Source: an uncultured Flavobacteriales bacterium (lineage in GTDB: Bacteria; Bacteroidota; Bacteroidia; Flavobacteriales; Schleiferiaceae). From it: a DNA stretch of 34,570 nt. The notes below the pieces were generated by a model. The model was not told the origin of the DNA and did no database searches. It saw only the letters and a program-made list of their open reading frames with translations. Shown here piece by piece: positions 30,022 to 34,570 of the stretch. The translations under genes and the position numbers were made by a program. The DNA is taken from the NCBI GenBank assembly GCA_937942085.1, contig CALDGA010000027.1:1-34570 (forward strand), written 5' to 3'. Numbering within the stretch: position 1 is the stretch's first letter; the number at the start of each line of letters is the position of its first letter.

Positions 30022-30390
30022 ATGGAAATCGACAAGCTGGTGCAGCGCCTTTCTGAGTTGCAGGAAATGTGTCAGGAGGCCAAAGAGGCTCTAACGAAAG
30101 TACAAAATCACCGATTTTTTTTAGTCATTGCTAAGGATGTAGGCGAACCCCAGGTCCTTGAATTGGAATCGATGGATCAATGTCTTGAACGGCTTCAGCA
30201 ACTGCAGCGCCAGCAGCTCGAAATGCCAGATGTTCCAATCTATGTATCTATCTTTGAGGGGGTCCGATGGCAGCTGGTTACGGGTCCTATAAAAGGATTA
30301 CGGTGCGCTGATCGGTTTGTTCCTCTACCAATCAGCCATGGTCCTGCAACTGAGGTCGCTTCGAGCTTGTTGGCATTTCTTTCTCGATAG
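30022..30390 (+). CDS. Unknown protein with N-terminal coiled coil
   Basis: 122 residues, ATG 30022. Residues 1-28 form a heptad-like helix (KLVQRLSELQEMCQEAKEAL). A second Gln/Leu helix lies at 53-68, and the rest is beta-like with VPIYVSIFEGVRWQLV. No family. Ribosome site weak (TAGGTAG), so coupling to the upstream gene is likely. Confidence 0.6.
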   Translation: MEIDKLVQRLSELQEMCQEAKEALTKVQNHRFFLVIAKDVGEPQVLELESMDQCLERLQQLQRQQLEMPDVPIYVSIFEGVRWQLVTGPIKGLRCADRFVPLPISHGPATEVASSLLAFLSR

Positions 30391-30402
30391 AGGAGAGGAT
30401 GT

Positions 30403-30969
30403 ATGTCGGATCAAGATCCGTTCGCGCTAGAGTCCTTGCTTCCAAAGGGTTGTACGCTTATACCGAAAAGTGTAAATGACGTTGAGCCGGGCTATAACCC
30501 ATATGGGACGCATTTGCCGGTTGTACGTTACTATTTAGACGATCGTAACGTTTTACATGTGGAGCAAGTTGTGTTTCAGCCAAATAAGACCGAATCCCAA
30601 GCGCGTGCGATGCCTTTGAAGTCTGTAGCAACAAATCCAGTACCTCCGACAAATACGCAGATGATAAAAGCGGAGTTCTCAAGCCCTCATTTACCGATTA
30701 CCATTACGATTGCTTATGACGATATTTTGATCCTCGAAAATCAAAAGGCAATTGTCTGTATTACGGATTTGAATTCAATCGCCGCTCTAAATAAGATCTC
30801 GCTTAAGAATAACCTTGCTATGGATATGGTTATGACCGTTCCGACGTTTTCTAAATCGTTCAAGCTCAATTCTGCAAAAATTGTTGTATTCCAATATAAG
30901 GATTTGGAATTTTGCGTTATGGAATATACCGATTGCCTTGATTTAGGAGGCCCAAAAGATGCTCTCTAA
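30403..30969 (+). CDS. Unknown protein upstream of portal
   Basis: 188 residues with ATG 30403 after GAGGAGAGGATG. Pro-rich linker (NPVPPTNTQ) between an N-terminal domain and a beta-rich C-terminal domain (ITITIAYDDILIL, KIVVFQYKDLEFCVMEY). May be a virion-associated or scaffold-type protein by position. Its last four codons overlap the next small gene. Confidence 0.65.
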   Translation: MSDQDPFALESLLPKGCTLIPKSVNDVEPGYNPYGTHLPVVRYYLDDRNVLHVEQVVFQPNKTESQARAMPLKSVATNPVPPTNTQMIKAEFSSPHLPITITIAYDDILILENQKAIVCITDLNSIAALNKISLKNNLAMDMVMTVPTFSKSFKLNSAKIVVFQYKDLEFCVMEYTDCLDLGGPKDAL

Positions 30970-31108
30970 ACAGGGGGTGATCACAACGCCGAAACTTGCG
31001 GCGAATGAGAAGAGCGTACTAACAGCTCTCGAAAAACGCATGTTGACAAAGCAGGTTAAAGATCCAAAAGATAGGCAAAATAGGAAAGAAACTTCGGGCA
31101 AGAATTAG
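30959..31108 (+). CDS. 49-residue basic protein
   Basis: ATG 30959 lies in the end of the preceding gene, with AGGAGG at 30944-30949 (9-base spacer). The product is Lys-rich (KRMLTKQVKDPKDRQ) and helical. The TAG stop (31106-31108) is inside palindrome copy 7, matching four other genes that end this way, which supports it as real. Confidence 0.6.
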   Translation: MLSKQGVITTPKLAANEKSVLTALEKRMLTKQVKDPKDRQNRKETSGKN

Positions 31109-31122
31109 AATTTAAATTCTAA
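31105..31122. repeat. 18-bp palindrome copy 7
   Basis: Exact copy, holding the stop of the 49-residue gene; symmetry extends one base each side. It ends 15 bases before the portal ATG, which has only a weak GGAA ribosome site. Confidence 0.9.
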
Positions 31123-31137
31123 TCTTGGAACGAAACC

Positions 31138-33015
31138 ATGTTTGAAAGTCCGCTATTGAAGTTTTTTGACGAGCAGCGATCGCCGTTTCCAGCGCCGTGG
31201 TTTGATTACGCAAGCACTCAGTTTCCGACAACGCATCGGGATGCGTTGTCGTTATGTGAATTTATTGTGTCATCGCAACCAACCTATAGAGCGGCTCTGG
31301 ACCGTATTGTTTCGTATTTCATTACGGAGATTGAAGTTACCGGCGGCGATCAAGCGGCACGTCGGAACTATAAGGATTATTTTGAAAACACGCTAAAGAT
31401 TTACGATCACTTACGATCCTTTGGACTTGACTATCTGACGTATGGCAATGCTTTTGTAAGCGTTATTACGCCTGTTACGAAATTTGCCTATTGCAGTAAA
31501 AGCGATTGCTCGCATGTTGCGCCATTTTTACGGGTATTGGACGAGCCAACATACGAAGCGAAGTGGTCCAAAGGCAAACTTACAGCGAAATGCCCTGTCT
31601 GCAAAACCTCTGGTATTTGGCGTGTCGAAGAAAAGATTCTAAACAAACCCTCTGACCTCAAACTTCGTCGATGGTCGCCGCACGAAATTGAAATTGAATA
31701 TTCGCCTTACAACGACGAATGCCGTTACTATTGGCGTATTCCTGGTTACCTGAAAACGTTTATTGAAACTGGCAAACCGCTTGTACTCGCTACCACCCCA
31801 GAGGCCATTATTCAAGCATGTCTTAATGGCGAAAACTTTCGCTTTAACGATTCCGTCATTTTCCACGCCAAAGAATCGACGCTTGCGGGGATCAATCTGT
31901 TTGGATGGGGAATCAGCCGAATTCTTACCCAATTCCGACAAGCTTGGCTTCTAACGATTTACAACCGCTGCAATCAAGCCATTGCGCTTGATTATATTAT
32001 GCCTTTACGGATCATTTCGCCGGAGACGAAAGGGCCACCGCTAGCGGATCCGGTCATGATGAGCGACATGGCTGCATTGAAACAGCAGCTGGAAACCGCG
32101 ATTCATGCCCGACGTGTAGATCCGACTCGATGGGAGTTCTTTCCATTTCCCGTCCGTTACCAGCTTATTGGCGCAGAAGGCAGTAATCTCATTCCCGTTC
32201 AGCTTTTGGAGTACACAAAGGCCGATTTATTGGATTCGATAGGGATTCCTGCCGAGTTATATCGCGGCACGCTTGCGTTTGTTGGCGCTCCGGTAGCTCT
32301 TCGACTCTTTGAGAATTGCTGGTCGCATCTAACGAAAGCGTTTAATACCCTTTTGCAATGGATTGCCGATAAATTGGTTTCGATTCTTGGTTGGGATCCT
32401 ATCCGCGTCCATCTTGTCCGACCGTCGCTGTACGACGATCTCAACCGGCAAATGGCTCGTCTGCAGCTTATGGCGGGTGGATTGGTATCGAAGACATCTG
32501 GCCTCAAAGCGCTTGGTTTGGATCTGCAAACGGAGCTGCAGCAAGCATTGGAAGACGAAAAGTTAATTGCCCAAAAGACCAAGCAGACGCAAGAAGAGCT
32601 ACAGAAGACTCAGGCGATGGAGGAGATGATCAATATGCCTCCACTGCCGCCTACCCTGGAGGGCATGATGGGACCAGCTGGAGCCATGCCGCCGTCTGCG
32701 GCTATGGCAGGCGGCCCGCCTCCTGCAAGCCCGCCCGATGTAATTTCGTCGGCAATGGCCAGTCTCGAAATGTTCAAAGGTTCGCCGCAGGAGCTTGAGC
32801 AAGTCGCGCAGACTTGGGCGCAAGCGATTTATGCAATGCCCGAGCGTCGTATTACGCTCTTGCGAGAGCTTCAAAAGCGCAACCCAACCATTCATGCTCT
32901 TGTCAAAGAGTATCTACGTCAAATGGACTCCAGAGCGGAATCGGAAGGACGGATTATGGGTAGAGCCATGGCGGCACAACAAGCGGCAAGTATGGGTCCT
33001 CAGATGCCAATGTAG
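31138..33015 (+). CDS. Portal-like protein with cysteine pairs
   Basis: 625 residues, ATG 31138. The layout of a phage portal: N-terminal helical SSQPTYRAALDRIVSYF, stem region FGLDYLTYGNAFVSVI, and a DSIGIPAELYRGTLAFVGAPVALRLFE segment like portal wing/crown helices. The tail is Met/Pro-rich (about 505-540), then helical. Cys119, Cys124, Cys152 and Cys155 (YCSKSDC, CPVC) could bind zinc, unusual for portals. It follows the terminase block and is expected to form the 12-fold ring at the capsid vertex. Identity is inferred from motif pattern and position. Confidence 0.72.
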   Translation: MFESPLLKFFDEQRSPFPAPWFDYASTQFPTTHRDALSLCEFIVSSQPTYRAALDRIVSYFITEIEVTGGDQAARRNYKDYFENTLKIYDHLRSFGLDYLTYGNAFVSVITPVTKFAYCSKSDCSHVAPFLRVLDEPTYEAKWSKGKLTAKCPVCKTSGIWRVEEKILNKPSDLKLRRWSPHEIEIEYSPYNDECRYYWRIPGYLKTFIETGKPLVLATTPEAIIQACLNGENFRFNDSVIFHAKESTLAGINLFGWGISRILTQFRQAWLLTIYNRCNQAIALDYIMPLRIISPETKGPPLADPVMMSDMAALKQQLETAIHARRVDPTRWEFFPFPVRYQLIGAEGSNLIPVQLLEYTKADLLDSIGIPAELYRGTLAFVGAPVALRLFENCWSHLTKAFNTLLQWIADKLVSILGWDPIRVHLVRPSLYDDLNRQMARLQLMAGGLVSKTSGLKALGLDLQTELQQALEDEKLIAQKTKQTQEELQKTQAMEEMINMPPLPPTLEGMMGPAGAMPPSAAMAGGPPPASPPDVISSAMASLEMFKGSPQELEQVAQTWAQAIYAMPERRITLLRELQKRNPTIHALVKEYLRQMDSRAESEGRIMGRAMAAQQAASMGPQMPM

Positions 33016-33025
33016 GGCTTTACTG

Positions 33026-33226
33026 ATGATAGACCGTCGTCCGACGCTTATTTATCCTGGCCATCCTACGCTGTATGAGCGGTTGTTTCGCAAGTCCGCT
33101 GTTGAAAAACGAACGCTGTTTACCAATCTTCTTCAAAAACATCAGGAAGAGCTGGAGGAAGAAAACAAACAGGTAGTGATTGTGCCTGTACAAGCCACGA
33201 ATCGAGTATTTGATCCGCGAAAGTAA
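33026..33226 (+). CDS. Small unknown protein after portal gene
   Basis: 66 residues from ATG 33026, 10 bases after the portal stop. It starts MIDRRPTLIYPGHPTLYERL, then a helix (LLQKHQEELEEENK) and a beta tail. The open frame extends further upstream but only as an out-of-frame shadow of the portal gene. No clear ribosome site, so probably coupled. Confidence 0.55.
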   Translation: MIDRRPTLIYPGHPTLYERLFRKSAVEKRTLFTNLLQKHQEELEEENKQVVIVPVQATNRVFDPRK

Positions 33227-33246
33227 CTGCACTAAAAGGGCCGCCT

Positions 33247-34570
33247 ATGCCTGATTCGTATATGCCTAAGATACTGGATTCGGGTGTGGACGCATTGCCC
33301 ACGCAGCTTCCACCGGGTGCGCCAAAGGGGCCAAATCAACTCGGCATTAACCAGAAGCAGCCGATGCCTGGGTCGCCCTACTCCAACAAGCCGCTTTTAC
33401 CGGGCGCGCCAAAGGGGCCAAATCAATTCGGCATTAACCAGAAGCAGCAGGAACTTCAGTCGACTTGGTCGTTTTTATCTGGCCCGCGGCCTAGCTATCC
33501 GCGAGGGGCTGGCGATTACAACCAGTGGTGGACATCTACATCGCAAAAGCGTCAGTCGCCAGCCAACGAGCTATTATCGCCATTGCAGAGAATTCAGCAG
33601 TTGTTGAATCCTTCGGAGGGGTCGATATCGGTTTCGCCAGAGCCCAACGCAAACGCACGCCCTCGCCGGCAAGAGAGAGGGGTGATTAATGTACCCATGC
33701 TTGCACGTCAGGCAGAATCGGGCAGACAACTTTTTGATTCCATAGCACAGTTCTATGATCCAACCGGCTCGTCTGGAGAGACCGCCCTGTCTTATGCGCC
33801 CACACTAACGTTTTATGAAGGTTTAGGGTGGGGGCCCTATTTGGCACAGGAAACGCCCGCCCCGGAAATTGCAGGGGCTTCTGGGAGTGTTGCAGGACTA
33901 GCTTTCCCGTCCAAATGGCGGGGCCGTCTCGTACATCATGCAGGCCTACTGTCCTGGATAGGGCTCAAGAGACTAGGCGAGGCAGCGTATGTGCCTCCGG
34001 TGGTCCCGGGACTGCAGCCTACGCTTATTAGTCCAAATCCGAACTATCAACCGGAAATCTCTGCCGAACAGGCGAATGAGCTCGCAAATACGTTCGTCAA
34101 GCGATATGGAAGTTTCTATCCGCAGTCTGTAAAGGGCGCCCTTCCCGAGGAAGGACCTTATGAACTTATGGTCCGTCGCTTTTTTGATGTTACTCTTCCG
34201 AATATTCAACAGTATGCCAACAGCTCTGACGTAGTGCATGAGACCAACGTGGTGAGGCCGCTCATGTACTTCCTCAGGGACACAGCCGCGATTGATGAGG
34301 TATTCGATGAGTATTTTCCAGACCGCTCAATCCATCAAGGAAAATTCTGGAATACACTCGAATTCGCCGGTCGCTTGCTATCTGGGGGAGCGCAATACCC
34401 ATTCGTGTCCCGGTCAGCATCTAGATGGTCGGCGGCACAAATGGTGCTTAGCTCTTTTAAGCAGCACGACCCGATCATGCTCCTTTTGCAGGTCGCTCAT
34501 TCGCCGGAGGCCTCTTCCTTCTTGCGCGATCTGCTGGCAAACCCTGCGGGATTATCACTTGTGGCTGAGG
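33247..34570 (+). CDS. Long unknown protein, open at right edge
   Basis: At least 441 codons from ATG 33247 without a stop to the window edge. The N-terminal 90 residues are Pro/Gly/Gln-rich with a repeated PGAPKGPNQ(L/F)GINQKQ motif. Later parts are helical (RSASRWSAAQMVLSSFKQHD). No family recognised. Its place after the portal gene suits a head-associated or internal virion protein. The start is uncertain since the upstream ribosome site is weak (AAAAGGG). Confidence 0.65.
   Translation, partial: MPDSYMPKILDSGVDALPTQLPPGAPKGPNQLGINQKQPMPGSPYSNKPLLPGAPKGPNQFGINQKQQELQSTWSFLSGPRPSYPRGAGDYNQWWTSTSQKRQSPANELLSPLQRIQQLLNPSEGSISVSPEPNANARPRRQERGVINVPMLARQAESGRQLFDSIAQFYDPTGSSGETALSYAPTLTFYEGLGWGPYLAQETPAPEIAGASGSVAGLAFPSKWRGRLVHHAGLLSWIGLKRLGEAAYVPPVVPGLQPTLISPNPNYQPEISAEQANELANTFVKRYGSFYPQSVKGALPEEGPYELMVRRFFDVTLPNIQQYANSSDVVHETNVVRPLMYFLRDTAAIDEVFDEYFPDRSIHQGKFWNTLEFAGRLLSGGAQYPFVSRSASRWSAAQMVLSSFKQHDPIMLLLQVAHSPEASSFLRDLLANPAGLSLVAE
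33313..33447 (+). repeat. 48-bp direct repeat encoding PGAPKGPNQ units
   Basis: Bases 33313-33360 and 33400-33447 are the same at 46 of 48 positions (period 87), encoding PGAPKGPNQLGINQKQ and its F variant. Lies in the Pro-rich start of the open-ended gene. Confidence 0.85.

Noticed and set aside
1-34570. tRNA genes and CRISPR arrays
   Set aside because: Looked for and not found: no cloverleaf with a TTCGA arm, and no regularly spaced repeats with unique spacers.

Overview
The window is one continuous stretch of a tailed double-stranded DNA bacteriophage genome (or a prophage carrying one). Every convincing gene lies on the + strand, packed with short overlaps and mostly good Shine-Dalgarno sites. 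The gene set is viral: a large terminase, a portal-like protein, a RuvC-like resolvase and a near-complete replication and recombination kit. The host cannot be named. A CsrA-like regulator and an exported serine protease indicate a bacterium. Most genes are roughly 40-48% G+C where I counted, with one sharply G+C-rich island at about 6.27-7.31 kb.

Layout. 1-6.05 kb: small accessory genes (cysteine-rich proteins, a membrane protein with a Hint-like segment, a zinc-ribbon protein, CsrA, a DUF1937-like deoxyribosyltransferase relative, an exported trypsin-like protease, a MazZ/DUF5664-like nucleotide pyrophosphohydrolase, a membrane protein, a glycosyltransferase and two unknowns). 6.05-7.31 kb: the oddest part, about 1.25 kb of dense RNA-like secondary structure. 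It has a 133-nt multibranched module closed by an 18-bp helix, then a module with a C(UUCG)G loop, then about fifteen different near-perfect GC-rich hairpins that run through a short ORF and beyond it on both sides. 7.3-24 kb: replication and recombination (gp47/SbcD, gp46/SbcC, a UvsW-like SF2 helicase, a DnaB-like helicase, a DnaG-type primase, a uracil-DNA-glycosylase/family A polymerase fusion, a candidate SSB, a RecA-like ATPase, a DNA-binding-like protein). Within it a 0.4-kb tandem duplication carries a small gene plus the truncated start of the helicase gene. 24-34.6 kb: packaging and head genes (a zinc-ribbon protein, large terminase, two intrinsic terminators around a small membrane protein, unknowns, RuvC-like resolvase, portal-like protein, and a long gene running off the right end).

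Two signals cut across the gene list. First, the palindrome TTAGAATTTAAATTCTAA occurs seven times exactly and once with one mismatch. It sits at gene junctions, and in five of the seven exact copies the stop codon of the upstream gene lies inside it. Second, long GC-rich hairpins occur both in the 6.3-7.3 kb island and inside coding sequence at 21.8 and 24.5 kb.

The replication genes fit a self-sufficient replisome: primase, DnaB-like helicase, polymerase and probable SSB, with Mre11/Rad50-like, RecA-like and UvsW-like proteins for recombination-dependent replication and RuvC-like resolution before terminase packaging. CsrA, the palindromes and the structured RNA suggest that control at the RNA level matters in this phage. 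That last statement is inference.
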